A DNA stretch of 64,000 nt from positions 17,863,821 through 17,927,820 of the forward strand of contig NC_092578.1 in assembly GCF_037975245.1 (NCBI RefSeq), in the 5' to 3' direction. Below the pieces are notes generated by a model that searched no databases, had not been told where the DNA came from, and worked only from the letters and a program-made list of their open reading frames with translations. Shown one piece after another: positions 11,290-22,777 of the stretch (position 1 is the stretch's first letter; every line of letters begins with the position of its first letter). Source of the stretch: Apostichopus japonicus (taxonomy: Eukaryota; Echinodermata; Holothuroidea; Aspidochirotida; Stichopodidae). The translations under genes and the position numbers were made by a program.

Positions 11290-14200
11290 CTGAAGAGATA
11301 CATGAGAAAGGAGAAATTATGAAAAAGTTTTTTTTTTTTTAAATGATGCACCGTGTTTAATAACTGAAGAGTGAAGCAACACAACGTTTAGACTAAGGAT
11401 TGGATGCAGCTTTTTCCGTACAGTTTACAAAATTATTCTACCATTCCCCTATCATTTTCTGTTCATGAACAAGAATTTATGAATAAATAACAAAATATAC
11501 CAGAGCACCCACCAACTTGGGTAAACTAGAACTTACGCTGGAAAGAGTAAGGGCAGGGTGACAGAGGGTTGGGGAGGGGGGGGGGGGGTTGGGGAAGGTG
11601 GGTGAGGTAGCTGCTGAGTTTTCCATGAGTTCAAACTTAACAAATAAAGTCAGCTTAGGACCACTTGTCCTACACCTCTTTCAGTTGGTGTATGAGGGTG
11701 TTAAGAGGTGTAGGAACGTGGGAAGTGGAGGGTGTGAAAGGTGGTTGCCAAGAATGGAACGACACCGTCCAAGTACCCATAAATGTACCCTTTAGGATTC
11801 TCCACTGTCAGGTAAAATCTGTAAGGCGTATCCTTACCCTGGCTTGGTACCTCTGTTCGTAGTAGTCCATGTCTCGGTCCGTTCCTGTGAGGCGTACGGC
11901 ACCGAGTCCGCTTGTGACGGCATCTTCCTCCGAGAGGCCACCGGCTTCGGCGTGCATACGTAGGAAAGGATGGTCGGAAGATGTCACAGGTCCAGAAAAG
12001 AATGATTCGTCTGGAGCTCCTGAAAATATCATAAAGGAAAGTAAAAGTTAAATTAAATTGAATGAAAATAGAAAGTCATTCATCTCTCTTATAAACATAT
12101 TTTTGTTTCTCCAAGATAACTCTTGAATAAAGTGTCCCAAAAAAGGACCTGAGCCTTCACTTTATATCTACGAAGTTGCGACTAGTCCATAGCCTAGATT
12201 CCATGGTTAATAGCAATTTCGGTCTCTGTGTTTATTATCTCATAATAGATACCTATTTTGTCTTCAATCAGACTTGTTCAAGTATTAAGCTGACATCAAC
12301 ACACAAGTAGACACAACTAAATTCACTGGTGAATTTTGTCACTGAATTATATTGTATTATAGAATCAAAGGCTATAAACTGTCCTTGTTCTCCCCCACCT
12401 CCCCCCTTCCCCCTAAACTCATAAGTTTTGGAAACAAATAAATGTAACTAGGATATAAATTTTTTATCAAACACTACATCCAATACTTTCAACAGTCTAT
12501 GTATCTTTGCCCCATAAATTAGTTCACAGGTGCTATCAAATAAAGCTGGGTTTTTTTTTTCATTTTCCATTCGTACATAGACTGACAGCAAAGTTGAAAG
12601 AGCGTTTGTGCAAATTATAGAGCAGCATTCTGAACGAAACAGGTTCTACGTTAAAAATTAATTTATACAAATTAGTTACACAAAGAATGTTTTGCTACGG
12701 TACGTGTCTGCTCGGCAGCACATTTAATTTTGCAAACAAAACCGCTTGATTTTTAAAATTTACATTTATCACATTTGTCAGTGCTTCAGATTGAAGAGAC
12801 ACTCCTCCTACTGTGTATATAAAATAATAATAATAATATCATTATTACTGACTAGGCACCTGTACTGTCAATACTCTCTACCCTTAACTAGGCTGTTTAA
12901 ATAACATGACTGTACTACATTCACTGTTTGAGAACACCTGAACAATAGGAGAAAAATAACAAGAGCAGAGAGAACAGAAATGTCCTGACATTCATTAAGC
13001 TTTGCTTTGTTTCAGACTTTAAAGTGAGGTTAATTGTGACTCTAAAGTTGTCCTAGATCTCTTGCAGGGGATTTTATGCATAAAAATAGCACTATCCAGT
13101 TTTAGATGATAGGGAAGGGATGACAATTGAGTGGAGTACTACCTGTCACAGACAATGTAACACTTGTCTTGAAGAGACAAAAATATTCCAGATTGTTAGT
13201 TGAAACCCCATCTCCATATCTTGTCCCTAGCTTTGGATGTGGTTCATTTAATGTGACCCTCTTTTTCCAGGAAGTGTATCACAACAGGTGTTTGAATAAT
13301 AATAAGAATAATATATTTATTTAAGGTGCACAACAATGTAAATGTTATTGCTCCTTGAAACGTGACAAAATTGGAATATTTGCTTGGCTGTCAATTTATC
13401 CATCAAAAATAAATTTGTGTTTTGGGACCATTATTTTCATCGGTAAATAAATGTTTATACAGAAATGGGAGTTAAAATTTGAAGTTCAACTTCATCGTCA
13501 CGCACGATGATAAATCATCTGATGTAGCCTTATTTGCAAGATATTAACCAAATTTGGAAATTCATATTTTCGCCATATACAGAGTGCTGTGAGGATGTGG
13601 TTCTGAGAAACGGACGTCAAAAATTTGGCCGTGAAGCGATCGAAGTCAGCCTTTGGCATATCCTTTTAATAAACAAGTAAATAAGTTGTCTTGTATGCCT
13701 GCTTTGACAAATACAGCAATAGTATCGATTGCAATTTGTAAAAATTCACTGTGATAGGAAAATGGAGGAGGTTTTTGGATTGCGTTTGACACAAATTGTT
13801 TGTTTGCAATTAATATCCAAACATCTCAATCTGGTTCATACAGTACACACTTTTCAGTATCGAATTTGAATTACTAATATCATTACAATATCAATTTATT
13901 GATTGACAAAACTGTTTACTGCTCTTGTAAACACACCAATACCCCCCCCCCCCCGCCTCCACCCCCCCGGAATCCATTCCGAATCTATAACTGCAAACAT
14001 TCTTACCGACCCCACTGTCGTCTAGACGGAGATAGGCATCAGCTAGTGAGCTAAACCCTGTCAGACCACCCATAGCTGCATAGGGGACATCTTGGCCTAC
14101 AGGATGGCCCCTAGCCAGGCGCTCTTCCTTGTTTTCGACAACCATCTGATGGAGGTAGGCTGGTTGACCGCATGGACAGCTCCACGGACTCCGAAATGAA

Positions 14201-17200
14201 CCACATTTACCTTTACCTGGGTGATGTAAGGAGACTTTGATCTGACCAATTTTTCCATGCTGCAACACTTTTCCTAGAATCCTATAAATTTAACACCCCT
14301 CATTATCCTGGTGACAGGGGTACCGAGAGACTGTCTAAGCCCTGTCTACAATTACAGTATATGGCAAGCATTTTGAGGCATGCCATTTGCCTGTTTATGA
14401 AAATGACAAATAAATTATTCTTTATTCCATTCTTCCCCATGCCCCCCTAATTGACGTCATCCATCAGGCCTGGTTGAGGAATATATGCTACCTGGCATAG
14501 CAACACCGGCATAGTCTGCTATAGGCACTGCTCTATAAAAGTAAGAGAACTTTTTGGCTGACAGTATACTGACAATTTTGTTTAATGGCCTGTTAAGTCA
14601 TTTCAGCATCGAGGGTTCAATAATGTTCAAATTCTGAGTGTTGATAACAAGTAGCAAGTTTCACAGCGATGAGCAGGGTCTCAAGATGTCCAAATTCTTG
14701 AATACTCATCTGCTTGTCAACCTCTGCTGTTTTATTTTTCCTTGCTTTTTTAACTCTTCAAACTGATATGCAGCCTTTTACGCGAGAGTCAACCTCTCTT
14801 AAAAATTTATTTTTTTAATTCAATAACAGCGAATAATTCTTACTTATTTTTGATTGTGATGAAGTTGCATAACTGGCAAAAGGGAAACATAAAAAAACAC
14901 CAAAAAACTGGAAAAAATGTAACCTCTGAAAGCTTAATATTCTTCACTTTTTTAAAAAAAAAACCTTATCCATTTTGAAGCACAAAATCATATAGTTCAC
15001 TATTGGGTGAGGACCGCTTGGAACTTAATTTCAACAGTTAACTATCATGGCTTACATTTCACACAAGCGTGGCCGTCACCCTCGTCGTGGTCTTCACTAA
15101 AGTGCTTACATCTGCACCTCACAGACTGGCTGCCATTCATCGGCACGTACTGAAAGGTCGAGCAACGGCACTTTTTCAATTTACATGGCAGATCGATTGG
15201 TCTCACCGTTGGCAAAACTTGAAAGTCTGTCTTGTGTTGCTTGTATCTGCACACACACAAATATAAATTTATATATATATAATAAAAAAAATAATACATT
15301 ATTAGAATGAAAGAAAGCATTTCGAAATGACATGAAACTCAGCACTTTTTCATAAAAAAAATTGTTAACAAAAATTGAAATAAATCAGCCATCAAGAAAC
15401 TATCAAGCAGTACTGAGAACAAATTGCTGATCTGCAATAATTGCAAAGCTCCACCGCCTCCTTCACCACCACACCAGAACGAACAAACCCGAGGGTGCAT
15501 TACCACTGTAAACCCAAACAGTCCCGGAAAACATTCAAGCATGAGACATATGACCATATGTATCTTAATGGTAGGAATGGGCAGCAATGTTGTAATGTAC
15601 GTGTGCTGATAAAGAAGTGTCTGATAGTAGTATAACTTAATTTAGGAAAAGGTATTTATCAAGTTGTGGTAGCTCCAAGACTAAACAAAAGATTTTTGAT
15701 GAATGAACAAAAGATTTTTCGATGAATGTTTTTCGATGTTTTGTGGCTCAACTAAGCTAAGTACTTGAAGAAACTTAATATTTAGTAAAATGCTAAAAAG
15801 TCAGCTTTCCTTTGACAAAGAGTTGATAATAATATCAAAAGTGGGTTATATAACAGTACAATGCCAAGATAATGACTAAACCATCCACAGTTTGGGCAAG
15901 AAGACCACTACATACATCAACATCAACTGTATATCCTTTTAAGGAGGCTTCATTGAGGAAATGCTAATGGCTTGATGACATTAATGACTGACTTGCATTA
16001 TTTATTGAACTTTGCATTAGATCTCTACAAATCGGTTGTAATTTTGGCAAGAAAGTAGAGTTTAGATCATAACGTGGGATTACTTCAGAGTACGAACTAG
16101 TGCCCAAGAAGAGATTGAAGACAAGTGTTGGTTTGGCCATGATTAACATGGTGTGCATCGTAAGGCTATAAAATATTTAAAAATTGATCATGCTGATAAC
16201 TATACATATAGAGACTGTCGTTCTAGGCCTACAATTGGATAAATACTTCTATTTATCAATTCCAAAAAACTGGAACAAAATGTAACCTTTGAAAGCTAAA
16301 TATTCTGGATCTTTTTTTTTTCCCAAAAAGACCTTTTCAAACTTGAAGAACAAAATATATATATAGTTCACTATTGGGTGAGGACTGTTTGGAACTTTCA
16401 TGCAATTTTAATAGTTAACTGAAGATGACAATATAAAAAAGAAGTTCAACATATTTATGTACATCATATAGGCATGCATCGGTTATTACATCGCATGCCA
16501 ATAACATACAATCATTTGCCGTGTATTATTACCCTTCCATATTGGATAGAATTTTGGGGGAAATTTTTTACAATAATAATGGTAATAATCATATAAGTTA
16601 AACCATTGAAAACACATTGCAATTTATTTTTCTTTCAGTAGGTGCCCAAAAAATTCTCAGCATATTGCCCAAATTTTCACAAATTTATTTTGTTAGGGGG
16701 CTGTAGACCCCCCCCCCAGTCCCCCGCTTCCTACGCCTATGTCGACAGCTGATGGTCAATCACATCCATCCATCATTTTCTCACCTGTGCTGACAAAAGC
16801 ATAATGTCTCTGGCCCAACAAGCTTGCAATCCATTCCATTTGGAGAAGTCCATGAAACAAAGAGTCTATTCTTCAGTCTGGCTGGTAAGACCTTTTTCTT
16901 GTAGTTTTCATATTCTTCAGGAGTGAATAATTGTCCATTGTCATCGTCTCCAACAATCCTGTGATATTATTATTAAAATTTAAAAAAAAAAAAACTTCTT
17001 TCAGACCTGTGTCAACTGCATTTAAATGAATCTAACTTTTGTCTTTGCTAAAGATTTTTTCGGCCGTGTCTCTTTATATCAACTGCTCAGCTACCATGAT
17101 CGTGAAGTGAATAAAGAATATCAACATAAAAGCATGCCTCTAATATAGCTAGTTGGGCAGCCATACAGACGAGCAGACATGCTACTGCCAGGCTCCCTTG

Positions 17201-17879
17201 ACCATTGACTAGCCACATGTGGTAAAAACTGCATTTTGTATTAACTGTCCCACAATGTTCTGATACTTAACTTGTTAGGCTACCCCTGAGATATATCTAA
17301 GGTTGTGGCTATTTTCCCAAATGTTGGGTGAAAATGCATGATTGCATGGCATGCTTGCTACTTCACCCTATCACAATCCATGAACTTAGTTAGAGGCTCA
17401 TCAAGCCACAGAAAAAAGGACTTGTATTTATGCATCCTATCTAAACAGTTATATAGCGCACTGTGTTCAGATACACTTATATCTTTTATAGGCCCTAGGC
17501 CTAGTTGTGTATTGTACTGAACGAAAGACTTGTTATTGAACAGGTGTCCGAACTTCGCAGTGTTCCGAACTTCACAATACTGACTATACTGAAGGCATAT
17601 AGTTGCCTGTTGAACTACCTTACTTGGACCTAGGATATGCTTAGTAAAGCAAAAACTAACTTAGCATCTAGGTCTAAACCAGTCCTACATAACAGTGTAA
17701 ATAAGTTATGTGTTACTTTTTAGACGCATATTGCCTAGGCTAGGCCATAACGTTAACGTTAGGCCAAAGACACTTTAATCGAAATGCAAGAAACCGCTAA
17801 CAAACCGTCGATAATTCAAGTAGGCATCTACTGCCTCTGCTGAGCCTGGTCCAAATTTCAGAATGTCTGGTTCACTCAT
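11188..17879 (-). CDS. FAM221A: FAM221A family protein, 6 exons, 310 aa
   Basis: Model: complement(join(11188-11289, 11838-12019, 14007-14216, 15056-15246, 16785-16958, 17806-17879)), 933 nt; every phase agrees. Recognised by FAM221A landmarks: FTPEEYENYKKKVLPARLKN then RLFVSW.SP.GMDCKLVGPE near residues 35-75, RYKQHKTD and RPIDLPC near 82-105, a Cys/His-rich stretch (CKLKKCRC, RCRCKHF..DH, CVKC, CPCGQPAY) at about 104-170, and PVGQDVPYAAMGGLTGFSSL with LRLDDSG near 190-216. The acidic middle ends at YYEQRYQAR and the tail is basic. Length is close to the roughly 300 aa I recall for vertebrate FAM221A. Molecular function is not established; the regular Cys/His spacing suggests metal binding (inference). 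It diverges from CMAH across 4.7 kb. Confidence 0.93.
11838..12019 (-). CDS. FAM221A: FAM221A exon 5
   Basis: Residues 217-277, including GAPDESFF, DHPFLRMHAE and the coiled-coil-like DMDYYEQRYQAR end. Donor GTAAGG. Confidence 0.9.
14007..14216 (-). CDS. FAM221A: FAM221A exon 4
   Basis: Residues about 147-216: CPCGQPAYLHQMVV, VGQDVPYAAMGGLTGFSSLA and LRLDDSG, the most conserved segment. Donor GTAAGA; the acceptor follows CACCCAG. Confidence 0.93.
15056..15246 (-). CDS. FAM221A: FAM221A exon 3
   Basis: Residues about 83-146: RYKQHKTDF, RPIDLPCKLKKCRC, YVPMNGSQSVRCRCKHFSED and HACVKC. It holds most of the Cys/His cluster. Confidence 0.93.
16447..16744 (-). mobile_element. Interspersed repeat in FAM221A intron 2
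   Basis: Read on the minus strand it starts ATAGGCGTAGGAAGCGGGGG, has a G run and ends in a segment (GGCATGCGATGTAATAAC) shared with 3520-3541. It is related to the unit at 3403-3541 in the FReD intron. No target duplication identified. Confidence 0.5.
16785..16958 (-). CDS. FAM221A: FAM221A exon 2
   Basis: Residues 25-82: GDDDNGQLFTPEEYENYKKK, VLPARLKNRLFVSWTSPNGM and DCKLVGPETLCFCQH. Acceptor TATCACAG, donor GTGAGA. Confidence 0.95.
17806..17879 (-). CDS. FAM221A: FAM221A exon 1
   Basis: Starts ATG (complement of 17877-17879): MSEPDILKFGPGSAEAVDAY then LNYR; the Arg codon is completed by exon 2. The donor GTTTGT is weaker than consensus but phase and family alignment (YRR then IVG) support it. 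Confidence 0.85.
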
Positions 17880-18331
17880 ACTTATATCAATCCAATGATC
17901 AGATATTACTTTGTTACTATTAGGAACAGGTGCCTTCGAAGTTCAAGTACAAATTCACTGGTAAGGCACACTGGTTGATTTAACGTTAGGTGTAGTTCCG
18001 CGAAAACGAAGAAACAAGTTGAATCGTTATTAGGATAAAAACTGCTATTTCGTTTGGATGTTTTAATTCTGCGATCTTTCCTTACATTAAAATTATTTTT
18101 TACCATTATATATGCTAAAAATCATTTATGGACTAGGCCTAGGTAGACCAAACGATGGAAACATGTCAATGAAAATTTAATATCAAGCGAGTAACCTGTT
18201 ACCATAGCAACTTAAGATACCACTCCGTGCAATCGGGTGCATCCACTGATCTACACTTTACAATGGGTGCATCACGTTTCAAGCAATAGGCCTAAGATTT
18301 GTTTGTATAATTCAGTTACATAGGTTACTAA

Positions 18332-18995
18332 CAAGGGCGGCGGAACCGGGGGGGCACAGGGGGCACGTGCCCCCCCCACTTTTCCTCAGGTTAAAAATGT
18401 GCCCTTTTTCTACATAAAAATTGAGGTGTCTCAAGTTAGCAAGAGGCCAGGGAACCAGAATGAACACTCGGGAAGGGCCGTTTCCGGCCATCTGAGGGGT
18501 TTGTAAAACCAAAAATTTTCTTGCACGCTCCGCGCCAACCGATGGTGGCGCTCCGCTCAGATAGTCGTGCATACAACTTTGCAAATCCTGGCTACGCCCC
18601 TGACTTTTAATGAATTTCTGTGGGTCAAACTCAAAGCTTATTTCGAATGGAAAAAAATTGGTTAAGATATTAACAAGAAATAAACTCTAATTCGGAAGAT
18701 TCCTACATTAGCAACTAGCATGATTTCACCTCATTTTGTCTCAAAAGAAAACTTGTTCCTTGTTTCCCAATTTGCACATTGGATATTGCAGTGCTAGTAT
18801 GCATATTTTCCTTGAGGGGGGGGGGGGGCGGGACGTTGATGGAGTGATGTGTATACGCAAATAAGTTAATACAATAAGAGTTATCAAGGGTACTAAATAT
18901 AAGGCTGCATCAGTCCAATCGAATTTCTGCAAAGTGCCCTTTGATGTCGGTGCCCCCCCCCCCCCCCCAGATTAAAAGTGCTTCCGCCGCCCTTG
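18332..18995. mobile_element. hAT-like non-autonomous element with perfect 8-bp target duplication
   Basis: Termini are CAAGGGCGGCGGAA and its reverse complement (TTCCGCCGCCCTTG). The identical octamer GTTACTAA flanks both ends (18324-18331 and 18996-19003). Length 664 bp with no transposase frame. Internally it carries another repeat module (about 18475-18602, ending GGCTACGCCCCTG) of the family in FReD introns 1 and 3 and at 24890, so it appears to hold a nested, truncated insertion. Confidence 0.88.
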
Positions 18996-21648
18996 GTTAC
19001 TAAGAATATACGCGATTGAATAAATTAGCTCGTTCGGGCCGCAGATGAAAGTGGTTCAAACTCTGTTAGCCTATATGTAACTTATAGTCAATTTGAGATA
19101 TCAAAATTATGGAATAACAGTCAAATCGGGAAATAATATGATTTAATTTCATGACCTTTTTTTCAAAACCCAATTATTAGTATGGCAAATGTTTCTTTTT
19201 CTTCACATAGATATTATGTAAAAGATCATCGCAGTATTGGCCCCAAATTTGAAAGTTTTCAGCTGAGTCTGGCTATTTATCCCAGTAATCAATCGATTGG
19301 AAGTTAGTTAAACGTTTCAGTGAGGAAATATACCTCAGTATAAAAGGCTATAATACTTTTTGAAGTTAGAGCATGAGCTAGTGGCCATCTGGGGTTTGGG
19401 AAGGGAGGGAGTGGGGCAATATAATGCACTTGCACATAACAGTTATTCACATACACAATGGGATATCAGACTGATATTACTGGCTACGTACTTAGGATAC
19501 AATGTTATTGTTAAGTTATTTCTTCCACTGTTTACATTCTTGGCTCAGTAATTAAACGTACAGAACCGTCTGAACGTTTAAAATAAATATCTGCCATAAT
19601 ACTTCACCAACTCGTTGACCAACAATTCTTGAACAACTTTTACTTTTCGCCGGGTTTTACAAACATCTAGTGTATACTCACTTTGAGCAGTTTTGTCAAC
19701 ATGAAGAACGCCCCCTACTATAAACTGGCCCTCAAATGACCTTGAAAAAAAGGATTAACATTTGCCCGGTGGACGGTTGAAGGCATTTTTTCTGTTGACA
19801 AACTATTCAAGAATATTCGATAACAAATCATATTGAAGACTTATATGAGATAAAATGCGAAAGATAAAAAATGAAGGATATGCATTCTTAATATTTGATA
19901 CAGTCTCAAAATTTTTGACTTTTTATTTCAAAATGTGTGAACATGTTTCTCGAAATTTCGATAATTGTACAATTTCAATTTTCTATCTTTCAAATTTTGT
20001 CCACCCCCAATATTCAAAAGTGTGTCACGTGTGTGTGATACTCAAATCTAAAAAATCTGAAGAAAAAAAAATGTTGTGCTTACCGGTGACTAAACGAAAA
20101 TCATCTGATACGTACGTTGTGGACTAGTAGTACAACATGCTCTTTGTACCCAGTGAGCAAAACCGCCTAGGCTATGATAGCATTTGTTTCACACGTCAAT
20201 ATTATGTGCTTTATAGGCTTCCGTAATTTGTTATGCAACCACACCTCAGAAATCTGTTTCTATGAAATACATGTGTACATTGCTTGGCTTAGGCTCGATA
20301 CAGTTGCAGATGCACGTTCAGATACTCACGTAAGCTAGCATGAAGTTTCACTTTTCACTTGAAGTCACTACACTGATACGTTAGCGTTACTTATTGCTTA
20401 AAACGTACTTGTACAGAAGGTAATTTTGCTACAAATTTAATATAAGCCTGATTTTGGATAATGTAATAGTGGTGTACCACGCCGATGGTTAGTCTACGTA
20501 CAGTTCAACAATTGGATAAATTTGCCTTTATTCTTAAGAATAACCCACTTAGATTCGGGGTCGTAACGGCTAGACTTGGGCTCGCCGCTTACTGGTACAC
20601 GTAGGCTACACTTACACTTTTAGTTTACAGTAGTTTTCGCCATATGCATAGGCTAGCCTAGTACTAGTAGTAGTCCATTAAGTTAGTGTCTGCTTATGGA
20701 ATAACCGGTCAAACTGAAAAGAATGTGAAGAAAGGAATATTTTAATGATAGTGGGCTTAGTCTAATCTAAGTTGTTAGGCTTTGGCTAGGCCTACTCCTA
20801 TTCCTTAACTAAACTTAAAACTAGTAAAAGCCAAGGTACAGTGGGAGGATAGGCAATTCACAAAACGTTATTGCAGAGGAATACCATTCAGATTTTTGGA
20901 TGTGGTTAATTGGAAATTTAACGGATGTAATGTGAAAAGTGACAACCTGTATATGCTCTTTATGTTGCTAAACCTCTTTCAACCAGTATAAACATCTTGT
21001 TCATACAGGGTTGTATTATTACTTTGTCTTACAATGCATTGTAGTTTTATTGTATTCACTGTTGCTGGTACATACCGCTTTGTTTCCACCCTTCAGTACA
21101 CTTAGGTTCGTCATAATTGATGAGTATAAACCATTAGTCAGGCAGACTCAGTATGGTATCAAATGAGCAACCACTTATAATTTAGTTTGACAATAGCAGC
21201 GTGATCTGAACTTTTGGTGCCACATTTGAATTTTGAATTTCTAAATATACATGCCTATGTTTCTTTTAATTGTAAGAAATAATCCCACAAATCTGTGTCA
21301 TTTAGTGCCCAATGAAACTGAAGTTTGGACAATTATGTTCTTACTCTCATACAGCAATTATAAAGAGTAAATACTCTCACACTGTTTGGTAAATTCAGAC
21401 CCGCCCCCTCCTCCCCTGCCTCCAACTTGTAAGCCAACAGATGGTTCATATATTCCTTGCCCCTTTTAAAAAAAATTCAGCAGTAGCCTATGTGGTGTAC
21501 TGCTTTATAGACCTGTACTGCTGTATAGCAGCTGTGTATTAAATGTATTCTCCATCGTAACAAGTTTCCAAGTTTAAATAGCCTGTACAATCATATTGAT
21601 ACTCTCTGCTGATTACATGATACTATCATACAAGTATATATATAGGCC

Positions 21649-21919
21649 GTGGCTATTCTTACGACTAGTCGTAACAATTATTTATAAACTATTCTTACGA
21701 CAAAGGCGAATTCAAGCGCAGTAAAGTAAATAAAGCAACTGCGCATGTAGTAGGGGTAACCCAAACCCTAACTTTAACCCTAAACCCCAATCCTAACCCT
21801 AACCCTAACCGGAAGTGATTGTTACTCCGGGTCGTAAAAATAGTACTCCTGTCATACAAATAGCAACTGCGCATGCGTAATCGGAAATTATTCTTACGAA
21901 TAGTCGTAAGAATAGCCAC
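21649..21919. mobile_element. Fold-back element containing telomere-like repeats
   Basis: Ends are inverted repeats of about 29 bp beginning GTGGCTATTCTTACGACTA, two or so mismatches. The left terminus holds the perfect palindrome TTACGACTAGTCGTAA. Inside, 21762-21810 is a run of CCCTAA-type units (three consecutive CCTAAC plus variants), the animal telomere repeat. GCGCATGCG-like words occur on both sides. No clear target duplication. Confidence 0.75.
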
Positions 21920-22571
21920 TTTGATATATATACATTACTGTTACTGTAATGGGTAATGAAGACAGGGCTAATCTCTTTGTAATTTGATCTTTGAGTACCT
22001 TCAATTATGTTATACATTATAACACTCCTGAGGTATGTAACCTTTGTGTGTAGTTGGATAATTACCTTACTATGGATAAGCAAGTTAGTTGTATGTAAAT
22101 CTTGATGTATCCTTTTTCGACAAGTGGGTCAACTGCGTAAATAAGTATTTATAAATGCCATAATTTCCAGTAGGCTTGATTATGCAAATTCTTTACTAGC
22201 CGAGGCAACATCTACCCTCAGCTGCTCAAATTGTTCACAGAGTGAATAAATTACTGCCATAACTTCAATACTGAAAGAGCTGCATTGGTTACCTATGAAG
22301 TATAAATGTACGCATAGATTGTAAAATCCTCGTTTTGGCCTTTCTTAATCTTTATGATTATTAAGATTAAGAAACTCTCCCCCCCCATTCCCCCCCAGAA
22401 AGAAAAAGGATGTTAGCAGTCATGCCTCATTTATCATGTAAGTAATGAGATTAAAAGTGCATGTTGTCCCAGGTTGTAAACCATTTGTTTTGTTGATAGT
22501 TTTACTGTATTTTTTTTTATTTGGCTTCTAAAAATGCAGACTTTAAAAATTCAGACTGAGACTGTATAACT

Positions 22572-22777
22572 ATGGACCAGCAGGAGGTGCAAGTGCTCTC
22601 CCTATCCCGAGAAGAAACCGATAACCTCAAGGATGGAGTCAACCTCATCAACGTTTCAGGGAGCGAAAAATATGTGGTCTTCAAGGAACCGGGGACGGAT
22701 ACCTACAGAGCCTGCCTCAACAAATGTAAACATCAAGGAGGCACCTTCATTGCAGACATCGAAGATAGCACAAAATG
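22572..22777 (+). CDS. CMAH: CMAH exon 1
   Basis: Residues 1-68: start MDQQEVQVLSL, with first Rieske half CKHQGG (C52, H54). The donor follows AAAATG; the split codon gives C69. Confidence 0.95.

Larger units (their letters stand above)
17880..22571. other. Bidirectional interval between FAM221A and CMAH
   Basis: No coding exon seen. Promoters and 5' UTR exons of both genes should lie here. Identified contents are a hAT-like element (18332-18995) and a fold-back element with telomere-like repeats (21649-21919). The rest is AT-rich unique-looking sequence, with many short TAGGCCTA-type words and no resolved promoter motif. Confidence 0.55.

Noticed and set aside
19855-20127. 90-codon plus-strand frame between FAM221A and CMAH
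   Set aside because: AT-rich composition, no recognisable motif and no convincing splice context; likely chance.
21762-21810. Chromosome end or telomere fusion site
   Set aside because: Only a few CCCTAA units, enclosed by inverted repeats of a short element and surrounded by ordinary sequence.
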